Of a stretch of DNA of 64,000 bases, positions 22,034 to 30,478 are shown one piece after another. Below the pieces are notes generated by a model, which was not told where the DNA came from, made no database searches, and was given only the letters and a program-made list of their open reading frames with translations. Each line of letters opens with the position of its first letter. Within the stretch, counting starts at the first letter, position 1. The stretch lies in contig NZ_CP134053.1 in assembly GCF_031583065.1 (NCBI RefSeq), positions 496,001 through 560,000 on the forward strand, in the 5' to 3' direction. This DNA is from Streptomyces sp. CGMCC 4.7035 (GTDB lineage: Bacteria > Actinomycetota > Actinomycetes > Streptomycetales > Streptomycetaceae). The position numbers and the translations under genes are program-made.

Positions 22034-23260
22034 CTACTTGCTTTCCTCGCTGTTGATGCCCAGTCCCGGCAGGAGACCGGGGAGCAGGGGCGGCAGCGTC
22101 ACGTTCGGTTCTGCCGACGGGCTGCTGCTCGACGACGGTGAGCTGCCGGCGCTCTCCTTCGGCGGGTCCAGCAGGCCGCCCGTGCTGCCGCCGAGCAGGC
22201 CGTCGCCGCCGCTCTTGGACGTGGACGGCTGGGGCTTGCCGCTGCCGCCGTGGCGGCCGGTGGCGGAGCCGCCGGTGACGCCGGGCGCCGGGCCGTCCGT
22301 ACCGGAGGAGTCGGTGGCGTCGCCGGCGGGGCCCCGGTGCCTGCCGGAGCCGTCCTGGGACGGGGACTGCGGCAGGAGCGACCGCAGCGGGGCGACTTCC
22401 TGGTCTATGGCGTCGAAGACCGACGAGACCTGCTGACTGACATCGCCGAGCTGGACGGGCAGTCGGTCACGCAGGCTGCCCCAGACCTCGCGGTGGGACT
22501 GGGAGAAGGCGGAGAGGGCCTGGATCGGGCCGAGCGAGCCGTCCCGCTCGTAGGCCTCGTGCAGCAGGCGGTGGCCTTCGGACGCGTCGTGCTGCACGCC
22601 GGACAGGGTGCGGCGGATCTCGCCGATGGACTCGTGGTCGAGGTGGCCGCCGCGGTCGCGCTCCATCAGCCGACGGGCCTCGTTCAGCCGGGTGGAGGCC
22701 TGGTCGAGGTAGAGCCGTCCGCGGTCGTTGTCCCCCTCGGCCATGCCGAGTTTGACGTCCTCGATGCCGCGTTTGAGGCCGTAGAGCGAGTCGCCGGGCA
22801 GGGCGTCGGAACTCGCCGCGGCCACTCCGCCGAAGGAGGCCGCGGCCACCCCGACGCTGAGCCCGCCCGCGGCGAGGCCTTTCGTGAGCCGCGTACGCGG
22901 TCGCAACTTCCCCAGGGGGCTTGCCCGGTGGGCGCCCCGGGCCCGGTGGGACCGCTGCTCGGGTACTGAAGGGTCCGCCGCCTCGCCGCCCGCGAACGTG
23001 CCCTCCTGCAGCATGGCCTCCATCGCGGCCACCAGCCGCGCGCGCTGGACGACCTTGACCTCGGGGTCGAGCTCCGGCTCGGGCAGCTCGCCGAGACGGG
23101 TCGCGAAGGCCAACAGGCGGGCCTGATCGGTCCGTTCCGCAATAGCCGGCGCTGGGCCCGATCCTTCGGGCTGCTCGGCTGCCGTGCCCCGGTCGTCGGA
23201 CTCCTCCAGGGCCTGGGCGAAGGCGTTCGCCCGCCGGTGCGCCGATACGTTCGCGATCAC
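22034..23260 (-). CDS. rsbN: anti-sigma factor of BldN
   Basis: A 408-residue single-pass membrane protein that sequesters sigma-BldN. The cytosolic N-terminal ~85 residues include LLAFATRLGELPEPELDPEVK. A small-residue hydrophobic segment lies near 127-149 (GLAAGGLSVGVAAASFGGVAAA), followed by the DUF5667-like outer domain (DALPGDSLYGLKRGIEDVKL) and a Ser/Gly/Pro-rich tail. GTG 23260 is chosen because AGGAGG ends 8 bases before it; the GTG at 23269 overlaps that ribosome site. It is downstream of bldN on the same strand but has its own candidate promoter. Gene identity rests on the sequence plus the bldN neighbour. Confidence 0.9.
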   Translation of the reverse strand: MIANVSAHRRANAFAQALEESDDRGTAAEQPEGSGPAPAIAERTDQARLLAFATRLGELPEPELDPEVKVVQRARLVAAMEAMLQEGTFAGGEAADPSVPEQRSHRARGAHRASPLGKLRPRTRLTKGLAAGGLSVGVAAASFGGVAAASSDALPGDSLYGLKRGIEDVKLGMAEGDNDRGRLYLDQASTRLNEARRLMERDRGGHLDHESIGEIRRTLSGVQHDASEGHRLLHEAYERDGSLGPIQALSAFSQSHREVWGSLRDRLPVQLGDVSQQVSSVFDAIDQEVAPLRSLLPQSPSQDGSGRHRGPAGDATDSSGTDGPAPGVTGGSATGRHGGSGKPQPSTSKSGGDGLLGGSTGGLLDPPKESAGSSPSSSSSPSAEPNVTLPPLLPGLLPGLGINSEESK

Positions 23261-23391
23261 TGGCGGCACCTCCTCTCGTCATGACGGTCGACTCCCCAGG
23301 GGATCCTGAGGGTTGCACGCCCCCGACCACTTCCACACGATCGAGTGATCGCGGGCGGGTGGGGTGTGACCACAGGGAGCCTGTATCCCGC

Positions 23392-23420
23392 ACAACGAGC
23401 GGCTCGGCACTTGGGTTACG
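23392..23420 (-). promoter_or_regulatory. candidate sigma-BldN promoter of rsbN
   Basis: On the minus strand CGTAAC (23415-23420) and CGTTGT (23392-23397) are separated by 17 bases. As I remember them, BldN-dependent promoters have GTAAC-like -35 and CGTTG-like -10 elements, and rsbN is a known BldN target. The start point would be roughly 125 bases before the GTG. The match is by eye. Confidence 0.5.
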
Positions 23421-23640
23421 GACTACGAATGGCCGAGGCGGGAAGTCAACGGACTTGTACGGAGGGTGAGTTGGCCGTCGCTGAGCGTATGCACCCGATG
23501 GCGGTGGAGGCGGGCTGCGGTGTGGCTCGGCGCGGAGGGAGGTGCGGCGGGAAGGGGCGCTCGATGCGGGTTTGCCCGGCGGTGGGTGCGCGAGTGCGGG
23601 GCGGCTCGCCGCGGGAGGGTGGGGGTGGCTCGGTATAGCT

Positions 23641-23765
23641 TGGGGGTTCGGTGGGTGGCCCTCGGGGTTTCCGGTGGGTGCCCTTGTGGGCTCGGTGGGT
23701 GCCCTCGTGGGCTCGGTGGGTGGTACTCGGGGGCTCGGTGGGATGCCTGGGTGGCTCGGTGCGGC
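23641..23765. repeat. six-unit array with 21-22 bp period between bldN and rsbN
   Basis: Units ending in (G/T)(C/T)(T/C)CGGT finish at 23653, 23675, 23696, 23717, 23739 and 23760, giving spacings of 22, 21, 21, 22 and 21 bases. The consensus is near GGGTGCCCTYGTGGGCTCGGT. The array begins 10 bases after the bldN stop codon. The rest of the 515-base bldN-rsbN gap is GC-rich and without a supported gene. Confidence 0.85.
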
Positions 23766-23775
23766 GCCCCGCGGC

Positions 23776-24552
23776 TCAGCGGGCGTCTTCGGGGAGGAGC
23801 CGGGCGAGGGTGCGGACGGCCCGGTACTGGAGGGTCTTGATCGCGCCCTCGTTCTTGCCCATCACCCGGGCGGTCTCGGCGACGGAGAGGCCCTGGAGGA
23901 AGCGGAGCGTCACGCACTCCTGCTGCTGGGGGTTGAGTCGCCGTACGGCGTCGAGCAGCGCGGCATTGGAGAGGGACTCCAGGACGGAGTCCTCGGGGGA
24001 CCGCTCGACCTCGTTGGCGTCGAGCATCTCCCCGGTGGTGACTTCGAGGCGGAAACGGCTCGACTTGAAGTGGTCGGCGACGAGGTTGCGGGCGATGGTC
24101 ACGAGCCAGGCGCCGAAGTCGCGGCCCTGCCAGGTGAAGGTGCCGATTCGGCGCAGTGCGCGCAGAAAGGTCTCACTGGTGAGGTCCTCGGCGGTCGCCC
24201 TGCCGCCCACGCGGTAGTAGATGTAGCGGTACACGGTGTCGCTGTACTGGTCGTACAGGCGTCCGAAGGCGTCGGCCTCGCCGGCCTGGGCGCGCTCCAC
24301 GAGGTCCATCATGCGGGCGCTGTCGCTGTCCGCGGCGGGGCGGCGCGCGGTGGGGGCGGCCGAGCCCGAGCGGCCCCGTCTGCCGCCGACCGCGGCGCTG
24401 CCCTCGGCCAGTGCGTAGCACGGGCCGAGGGGGGCGGCGGTGGCGAAGGCGGGGACGGCGTACGCGGTGGGGACGAAGCCGCGCAACAGGTCTTGGACCG
24501 TTGCGCGCAGCGTAGCCAGGCCCGAGGTGTCAACCCCGACGTGTGGGTACAC
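23776..24552 (-). CDS. bldN: ECF sigma factor BldN
   Basis: RNA polymerase sigma factor required for aerial mycelium formation; known targets include bldM, rsbN and chaplin/rodlin genes. It has 258 residues. Region 2 is FGRLYDQYSDTVYRYIYYRV through DLTSETFLRALRR; region 4 ends LSVAETARVMGKNEGAIK TLQYRAV. As in S. coelicolor there is an unusual ~80-residue N-terminal extension (YPHVGVDTSGLATLRATV...), the pro-sequence removed in the mature protein. It starts at GTG 24552 with GGGAG just upstream. Its anti-sigma gene follows on the same strand. Confidence 0.95.
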   Translation of the reverse strand: MYPHVGVDTSGLATLRATVQDLLRGFVPTAYAVPAFATAAPLGPCYALAEGSAAVGGRRGRSGSAAPTARRPAADSDSARMMDLVERAQAGEADAFGRLYDQYSDTVYRYIYYRVGGRATAEDLTSETFLRALRRIGTFTWQGRDFGAWLVTIARNLVADHFKSSRFRLEVTTGEMLDANEVERSPEDSVLESLSNAALLDAVRRLNPQQQECVTLRFLQGLSVAETARVMGKNEGAIKTLQYRAVRTLARLLPEDAR

Positions 24553-24857
24553 GGGACTCCCAGAGGCAGAGCTTCCATCACGTGCAGTGCGGGACCGTTC
24601 ACCCGTCGTGGCGACGGAGGGGTACCGGATTGCGTCTGAGGAGAATAACGCTTAGTACAGGCAGCACTACACCCAGTTGCTCAAATCATCGATTACGTCG
24701 CTTCTGTAACCGATTGACGGCTGGTCAAGTGTCAGACAGTGAGCGGTTGTTGATCGGTTTGGTCCGTTTTCCGTCTGAGTGCGGGGCGTGTTGTGCCCGG
24801 GTGAGCTTTCTCGCCCCCGCCGCCCCTACCCGTCCCATCCCAGGGGGCTGCGCCCCC
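24553..24857 (-). promoter_or_regulatory. bldN upstream region
   Basis: A 300-base gene-free stretch with AT-richer segments (24640-24720). AGTGC-n8-TCACC at 24586-24603 is one base from the BldD consensus AGTGA-n-TCACC, and GTGTCAGACAGTGAG at 24729-24743 is a weak dyad. BldD control of bldN is established in S. coelicolor, but these exact sites are only candidates. Confidence 0.35.
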
Positions 24858-24900
24858 TGGACCCCCGCTGTCGGCCTTGACGGCCTCGTCCTCAAACGCC
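24857..24900 (-). repeat. dispersed repeat A, partial copy 3
   Basis: The reverse complement contains TTTGAGGACGAGGCCGTCAAGG followed by CCGACAGCGGGG, matching the right half of copy 1. The CTCGAAGAGC half is absent. A separate hairpin CAGGGGGCTGCGCCCCCTG lies beside it at 24841-24859. Confidence 0.75.
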
Positions 24901-24914
24901 GGACGGGCTGAAAG

Positions 24915-25225
24915 GTTCAGCCCCTGTTCGAGGCTGGGGCGGAGCCACTGGGAGGGGTGCGAGGCGGTGGGCCTCAGGCAGGCCAGTTCGGGCCTGGCCG
25001 CACCAGGGGGTGGAACCGGGCGCAGGTACGCCGTCCGGGATCCGGTGGCGGAGCCCCGGGAGGGGGCAGGTGCCTGCCCGGGGTTCTGGGGCGGAGCCGG
25101 GGCTGGGGCGCAGCACCGGGCTGGAGTGGGGGCACCCCGCGTTGGGGTGGAGGGCACCCCGGGTTGGGGTGGAGGGGTGGAGGGGTGGAGCCCCTGGGGG
25201 CGGGCCGGCGGGGGCGGAAAACGGT
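24915..25225. other. gene-free GC-rich repeat-like region
   Basis: No coding frame here looks real. The stretch contains repeated GGGGCGGAGCC motifs and GTTGGGGTGGAGGG at 25141 and 25163, the latter extended by GGGGTGGA copies to about 25189. It separates the bldN upstream region from the 3' end of a HAD phosphatase gene. Confidence 0.6.
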
Positions 25226-26152
25226 TCAGCGGCGGCGGCGGTGCAGTGCGATCGCTGCCGCCGTGCCGCCCGCCACCGCGCCCACTCCGGCCGCCGCCGG
25301 CAGTCCCACCTTCGCCGCCTTGCGGGCCGTCCGGTAGTCGCGCAGGCGCCAGTCGTGGACGCGGGCGTGCTTGCGGAGCTTCGTGTCGGGGTTGATCGCG
25401 TACGGGTGGCCCACCAGCGACAGCATCGGGATGTCGTTGTGGGAGTCGCTGTACGCCGCGCAGCGCGAGAGGTCCAGGCCCTCGGCCGCCGCCAGCGCGC
25501 GTACCGCCTCCGCCTTGGCCGGGCCGTGCAGCGGCTCGCCCACCAGTTTGCCCGTGTAGACACCGTCCACCGACTCAGCCACCGTGCCCAGGGCTCCGGT
25601 CAGGCCCAGGCGGCGCGCGATCACCGTCGCGATCTCCACCGGCGCGGCCGTGACCAGCCACACCTTCTGGCCCGCGTCCAGGTGCGCCTGCGCCAGCGCC
25701 CGCGTACCCGGCCAGATCCGCTCGGCCATGTACTCGTCGTAGATCTCCTCGCCGATCGACATCAGCTCGGAGACGCGGTGGCCCTTGACGATGGAGAGGG
25801 CCGAGTCGCGCGCGTCCTGCATGTGTTCCGGGTCCTCGACACCGGCCAGCCGGAACCACGCCTGCTGCCAGGCGAACTTCGCCAGGTCGCGCGTCTCGAA
25901 GAACTTCCGCTTGTACAGGCCCCGGCCGAAGTGGAACAGCGCGGCACCCTGCATCACCGTGTTGTCCAGGTCGAAGAACGCCGCGGCTTTGTCGTCGCCG
26001 AGGACCGGGAACTCCGGTTCCCGGTCGGAGACCTCCTGCAGGGCGGCGTCCTGCGAGGTTTTGCGCGCTGCCTCTGCCGAGGCCTCGCCTGCCAACACGC
26101 TCCGCGCCGTGGCGGAACGCCTACGGGGAGTGAGCCATCCGAGAGCGGCCAT
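25226..26152 (-). CDS. HAD-IB family phosphatase (SerB/CicA-like)
   Basis: A 308-residue protein. Motif I is AAFFDLDNTVMQGAA (D61, D63), motif II VWLVTAAPVEIA, and motif III/IV SRCAAYSDSHNDIPML. This is the HAD-IB arrangement of phosphoserine phosphatase-like enzymes that also includes the morphological regulator CicA. The N-terminal 50 residues are variable; the C-terminus ends in a small-residue hydrophobic helix (AAAGVGAVAGGTAAAIAL) and HRRRR, suggesting membrane attachment. It is divergent from the glutaredoxin gene. The substrate is unproven. Confidence 0.88.
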   Translation of the reverse strand: MAALGWLTPRRRSATARSVLAGEASAEAARKTSQDAALQEVSDREPEFPVLGDDKAAAFFDLDNTVMQGAALFHFGRGLYKRKFFETRDLAKFAWQQAWFRLAGVEDPEHMQDARDSALSIVKGHRVSELMSIGEEIYDEYMAERIWPGTRALAQAHLDAGQKVWLVTAAPVEIATVIARRLGLTGALGTVAESVDGVYTGKLVGEPLHGPAKAEAVRALAAAEGLDLSRCAAYSDSHNDIPMLSLVGHPYAINPDTKLRKHARVHDWRLRDYRTARKAAKVGLPAAAGVGAVAGGTAAAIALHRRRR

Positions 26153-26310
26153 GACGTGAGCATAGCCAGTCCGTTCGGCGCTTCCGGAGTCGAGAGGTTT
26201 GGACGCTGTGAACTCTCCGCGACCGTGTCGTTAAAGAAGTCATCCCACCGGGGCGCCGGGGCGGGGTCGTCAGGCGCGTTCCCCCGTGCTTGGGGGCGAG
26301 AATGGCCGAC

Positions 26311-26616
26311 ATGAGTCCCATCTTTCGGCGGAAGGCCGCACAGGACGCTTCCGAGGTTCCCGACGCTCCCCGCGCCCCCCAGGACCGACTCGTCACCCTC
26401 ATCCGCAAGCCCGGGTGTCATCTGTGTGATGACGCACAGGTCGTGGTCGAGAGGGTGTGCGGGGAACTCGGCGTTCCGTGGGAGCAGAAGGACATCACCC
26501 AGGACGAGGAGCTCAACCGTCTGTACTGGGAGCAGATCCCGGTCGTGCTGGTCGACGGCGCCCAGCACACCTTCTGGCGGGTGAACGAGGACCGTCTTCG
26601 TAAGGCCCTCAGCTGA
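26311..26616 (+). CDS. glutaredoxin-family protein
   Basis: A 101-residue thioredoxin-fold protein. The redox motif is KPGCHLCDDA (C-x2-C), with the conserved cis-Pro in EQIPVVLVDG. It belongs to the DUF836/glutaredoxin-like group. ATG 26311 is preferred over ATG 26302 because the GGGGGCGAG site lies too close to the latter. It is upstream of rex and may belong to the same redox theme but has a separate 315-base gap before rex. Confidence 0.88.
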   Translation: MSPIFRRKAAQDASEVPDAPRAPQDRLVTLIRKPGCHLCDDAQVVVERVCGELGVPWEQKDITQDEELNRLYWEQIPVVLVDGAQHTFWRVNEDRLRKALS

Positions 26617-26835
26617 AGGCCCTCACCTCGGCGCCTGACTGACTGATCAGTCCAAACCGGTCCGGAAAGTCGCTTAGGATCGACGGCGATTGGTCTCGGG
26701 GGCGCGGATCGTTGAGGAGAGTGTGCGGTTTTGCCCCCGAGAGAGATGGGACTGTGGTGCCTGTGTGCCGGTTCCGTGTTCAGGCGCCGGGGGCGCGTGA
26801 CCCCGGTCACGTTGGCCGGGCAAATCGGACACCAT

Positions 26836-26866
26836 CTTTGTGCACGCGTTCACAAAGACATAGCCT
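26836..26866 (+). promoter_or_regulatory. Rex operator overlapping the rex-hem promoter
   Basis: CTTTGTGCACG and CGTTCACAAAG form a 22-base palindrome (26836-26857) with one mismatch. It fits the Rex operator consensus TGTGAACNNNTTCACA. TTGTGC (26838-26843) and TAGCCT (26861-26866) are spaced 17 bases, so the operator covers the -35 and spacer. Rex should repress its own operon when NADH is low relative to NAD+. Confidence 0.85.
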
Positions 26867-26931
26867 GCTTTCGACGGGGCGGTCTGGGGACGTGTGACCG
26901 CCTACAGCCCCGCTCTACCCGCAGGAGCACC

Positions 26932-27699
26932 GTGGCAACTGGCCGAACTCACCGACCGGCGACCCGCAGCCGAGGGATTCCCGAGGCCACCGTCGCCCGG
27001 CTTCCGCTGTACCTCCGAGCCCTGACCGCGCTGTCGGAGCGCTCGGTGCCCACGGTCTCCTCCGAGGAGCTGGCCGCCGCCGCGGGAGTCAACTCCGCGA
27101 AGCTGCGCAAGGACTTCTCCTACCTCGGCTCCTACGGGACCCGGGGTGTGGGCTACGACGTCGAGTATCTCGTGTACCAGATCTCCCGCGAGCTGGGCCT
27201 GACCCAGGACTGGCCGGTTGTGATCGTCGGTATCGGTAACCTCGGCGCGGCGCTGGCCAACTACGGCGGGTTCGCCTCCCGTGGCTTCCGGGTCGCGGCG
27301 CTCATCGACGCCGATCCGGCGATGGCCGGGAAGCCGGTCGCCGGTATCCCGGTCCAGCACACCGATGACCTGGAAAAGATCATCAAGGACAACGGGGTCT
27401 CGATCGGCGTCATCGCCACTCCCGCCGGTGCCGCCCAGCAGGTCTGCGACCGGCTCGTGGCCGCGGGCGTGACCTCCATCCTGAACTTCGCGCCGACCGT
27501 CCTGTCCGTCCCGGACGGCGTCGACGTGCGCAAGGTCGATCTCTCCATCGAGCTGCAGATCCTCGCCTTCCACGAGCAGCGCAAGGCCGGCGAGGAAGCC
27601 GTGGAAGCCATGACCGACGGACTGCCGGCCTCCGCCGCGGCCCAGCACTCCGCCGACAAAGGGCCCGACGGGGACGTCCCCGCCGTGATGCCGGCATGA
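26932..27699 (+). CDS. rex: redox-sensing transcriptional repressor Rex
   Basis: A 255-residue homodimeric repressor that binds DNA with NAD+ and leaves it with NADH. The winged-helix domain includes IPEATVARLPLYLRAL and NSAKLRKDFSYLGSYG; the Rossmann domain has VVIVGIGNLGAALA. The C-terminal LQILAFHEQRK helix allows domain swapping. It starts at GTG 26932 with GCAGGAGCACC just before it. The gene begins a tight operon with hemA, hemC and hemD, linked by ATGA or TTGA overlaps, and has its own operator upstream. Confidence 0.96.
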   Translation: MATGRTHRPATRSRGIPEATVARLPLYLRALTALSERSVPTVSSEELAAAAGVNSAKLRKDFSYLGSYGTRGVGYDVEYLVYQISRELGLTQDWPVVIVGIGNLGAALANYGGFASRGFRVAALIDADPAMAGKPVAGIPVQHTDDLEKIIKDNGVSIGVIATPAGAAQQVCDRLVAAGVTSILNFAPTVLSVPDGVDVRKVDLSIELQILAFHEQRKAGEEAVEAMTDGLPASAAAQHSADKGPDGDVPAVMPA

Positions 27700-29510
27700 G
27701 CCTCCTCGTCGTCGGGCTGAGCCACCGCAGCGCTCCGGTCAGCGTCCTGGAGCGGGCCGCGCTGGCCACGGACTCCCAGGTCAAGCTGCTCCAGGACACG
27801 GTCGCCGCCGAGCCGGCCACCGAGGCCGCGGTGCTCGCCACCTGCAATCGCATCGAGCTGTATGCCGATGTGGACAAGTTCCACGCCGGTGTCGCCGAGC
27901 TTTCCACCCTGCTCGCCCAGCACAGCGGGGTCGGGCTGGAGGAGCTCACCCCCTACCTCTACGTGCACTACGAGGACCGGGCCGTCCACCACCTCTTCTC
28001 GGTGGCCTGCGGGCTCGATTCCATGGTCGTGGGCGAGGGGCAGATCCTCGGCCAGATCAAGGACTCCCTGGCCACCTCGCAGGATGTGCACAGCGCCGGA
28101 CGACTGCTGAACGACCTGTTCCAGCAGTCGCTCAGGGTCGGCAAGCGTGCCCACTCCGAGACGGGCATCGACCGCGCCGGGCAGTCGCTGGTCACCTTCG
28201 GTCTGGAGCAGCTGTCGGCCGGTAAGCCGGTCGAGGACTGGGCCAAGGGCAAGCGCGCCCTCGTCATCGGCGCCGGCTCCATGTCCTCGCTGGCCGCCGC
28301 GACCCTCGCGCGGGCCGGAGTCGCCGAGATCGTGATCGCCAACCGTACGCAGGAGCGCGCCGAGCGACTGGCGCAGATCCTCACGGAGGCGGACGACTCG
28401 GCCGTGCTGGCGCGTGCGGTCCCGATGGAGAAGGTGCCGGACGAGCTGACACGTGCCGACGTCGCGGTGTCCTGTACGGGCGCGACCGGCCTGGTCCTCA
28501 CCGCCCAGGCGGTCGCCGAGGCGCTGGAGGGGCGCGTGGACGAGCCGGGCACGCCGGGCACACCGGTGACCCCGCTTGCTCCCGCACCCGTTCCCGCTCC
28601 GGGTACCGAGCACGCTCGTACGGCCGACCCCGCGGCGATACGGGACGGCCTTGCGCCCACCAGCCTCGGCACCGAGGACGGCTGCCCGCTCGACGTGTCC
28701 GCCGTGCAGGCCACGGCCGGCTTCTCGGTGCTGGGCGAGGCGGCTGTGGCCGGGATGGCGGCCGCCGAGCTGGAGCAGCACGCCGTGTGGGTGGACAAGG
28801 GCGCCGAAGAGCCGCGCGGCGGTCGTACGGCCGTCGCCGCCGGCGGTGTCGTACTCGACCTCGAGGCCGAGGCCGAGGTCATCACCGCGCTCGCGGCGAC
28901 CGTCGCCACCGTCGGCCGGATCCCCGAGCGCCGTCGCCCCGAACCCGTCGTGGAAGCCCCTCGCCCCGCGCCCGTGCTGTCGCTCCTCGACCTCGCGATG
29001 CCGCGGGACATCGACGCGGCCGTGCACCGGCTGCCGGGGGTACGGCTCGTCGACATCGAGTCGCTCGCCGAGGCGTCCGCGGACGCGCCCATGGCCGCCG
29101 ACGTCGACCAGGTGCGGCGGATCGTCTCCGACGAGGTCACCGCGTTCGGCGCCGCCCAGCGCGCCGCGCACATCACACCGACCGTCGTCGCGCTGCGCAC
29201 GATGGCCGCCGATGTCGTCGCGAACGAGATCGCACGTCTGGAAGGCCGGCTGCCCGGCCTCGACGACAAGCACCGCGCCGAGATCACGCAGACCGTGCGG
29301 CGCGTCGTCGACAAGCTGCTGCACGCGCCGACCGTACGGGTCAAGCAGCTGGCCGCCGAGCCCGGAGGCGCCGGGTACGCGGACGCGCTGCGCACTCTGT
29401 TCGACCTCGACCCCGAGACGGTCGCCTCCGTCTCCCGGGCCGAGGGTGACGGGCAGGACACCGGGAACGACATGAACACCGAGAACGCCAAGAACCGAGG
29501 GCGAGCATGA
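27696..29510 (+). CDS. hemA: glutamyl-tRNA reductase
   Basis: First committed haem step in the C5 pathway: reduces glutamyl-tRNA to glutamate-1-semialdehyde with NADPH. The catalytic region is LATCNRIELY with C50, and the NADPH Rossmann motif is VIGAGSMSSLAA. It has 604 residues versus about 420 in typical bacteria because of an insertion at about residues 280-424, rich in Pro/Thr/Ala and Glu, before the C-terminal LDLAMPRDIDAAV and dimerisation helix. The ATGA overlap with rex couples the genes. Confidence 0.95.
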   Translation: MSLLVVGLSHRSAPVSVLERAALATDSQVKLLQDTVAAEPATEAAVLATCNRIELYADVDKFHAGVAELSTLLAQHSGVGLEELTPYLYVHYEDRAVHHLFSVACGLDSMVVGEGQILGQIKDSLATSQDVHSAGRLLNDLFQQSLRVGKRAHSETGIDRAGQSLVTFGLEQLSAGKPVEDWAKGKRALVIGAGSMSSLAAATLARAGVAEIVIANRTQERAERLAQILTEADDSAVLARAVPMEKVPDELTRADVAVSCTGATGLVLTAQAVAEALEGRVDEPGTPGTPVTPLAPAPVPAPGTEHARTADPAAIRDGLAPTSLGTEDGCPLDVSAVQATAGFSVLGEAAVAGMAAAELEQHAVWVDKGAEEPRGGRTAVAAGGVVLDLEAEAEVITALAATVATVGRIPERRRPEPVVEAPRPAPVLSLLDLAMPRDIDAAVHRLPGVRLVDIESLAEASADAPMAADVDQVRRIVSDEVTAFGAAQRAAHITPTVVALRTMAADVVANEIARLEGRLPGLDDKHRAEITQTVRRVVDKLLHAPTVRVKQLAAEPGGAGYADALRTLFDLDPETVASVSRAEGDGQDTGNDMNTENAKNRGRA

Positions 29511-30478
29511 GTGAGCCACGTCAACAAGGGGCGCTGAGGCTCGGGACCAGGCGCAGCAAGCTGGCCATGGCCCAGTCCGGGCAGGTCGCGGACGCCGTGA
29601 GCCGCCTGACCGGACGGCCCGTGGAGCTCGTGGAGATCACGACGTACGGCGACGTCTCCCGCGAGCACCTCGCCCAGATCGGCGGCACCGGGGTGTTCGT
29701 GACGGCCCTGCGCGACGCGCTCCTGCGCGGCGAGGTCGACTTCGCGGTGCACTCCCTCAAGGACCTGCCGACCGCGCAGCCGGAGGAACTGGCGCTGGCC
29801 GCCATACCCGAGCGCGAGGACCCGCGTGACGTGATCGTCGCGCGCGACGCCCTGAAGTTCACCGACCTGCCGCGCGGCGCGCGCATCGGCACCGGTTCGC
29901 CGCGCCGCATGGCGCAGCTGAACGCGTATGCGCGCAGCCACGGGCTGGACATCGAGACGGTCCCGATCCGCGGCAACATCGACACCCGGATCGGATATGT
30001 CCGCGGCGGTGAGCTGGACGCCGTGGTCCTCGCCGCGGCCGGACTGAACCGCATCGGCCGGATCGACGACGTGACCGACTTCCTGTCGGTCGACACGGTT
30101 TTGCCCGCCCCCGGCCAGGGGGCACTGGCGATCGAGTGCGCCGCGGACAACGCGGACCTGATCGTCGCGCTCGCCGAGCTCGACGACCCGTTCAGCCGGG
30201 TCGCCGTGACCGCCGAGCGGTCCCTGCTCGCCGCCCTGGAGGCCGGTTGCAGCGCCCCCGTGGGCGCGCTGGCCGACCTGTTGGCCGACGGGCAGATTGT
30301 CAAGGAAATGCGCCTGCGCGGCGTCGTCGGTACGGCCGACGGCTCGACGTTGGTGCAGCTGTCCACCACCGGTCCCGTGCCCGAGACGCACGACCAGGCA
30401 ATGGCGCTCGGTCGCGAACTCGCCGCCGAGATGCTTGCCCAGGGCGCGGCCGGTCTGATGGGGGAGCGAGCACATTGA
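29507..30478 (+). CDS. hemC: porphobilinogen deaminase (hydroxymethylbilane synthase)
   Basis: Polymerises four porphobilinogens into hydroxymethylbilane in the cytosol. It has 323 residues, normal length. Motifs are RLGTRRSKLAMAQSG, the acidic catalytic stretch FAVHSLKDLPT, and ERSLLAALEAGCSAPVGA with C248, which carries the dipyrromethane cofactor. The start overlaps hemA by 4 bases (ATGA). Confidence 0.97.
   Translation: MSEPRQQGALRLGTRRSKLAMAQSGQVADAVSRLTGRPVELVEITTYGDVSREHLAQIGGTGVFVTALRDALLRGEVDFAVHSLKDLPTAQPEELALAAIPEREDPRDVIVARDALKFTDLPRGARIGTGSPRRMAQLNAYARSHGLDIETVPIRGNIDTRIGYVRGGELDAVVLAAAGLNRIGRIDDVTDFLSVDTVLPAPGQGALAIECAADNADLIVALAELDDPFSRVAVTAERSLLAALEAGCSAPVGALADLLADGQIVKEMRLRGVVGTADGSTLVQLSTTGPVPETHDQAMALGRELAAEMLAQGAAGLMGERAH

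Noticed and set aside
23542..24639. Long + strand frame opposite bldN
   Set aside because: It reads Gly/Val/Ala-rich shadow sequence; the minus-strand frame is the intact sigma factor.
27261..30475. Long minus-strand frames opposite rex-hemA-hemC
   Set aside because: No motif or ribosome site; they mirror the codon bias of the real genes.
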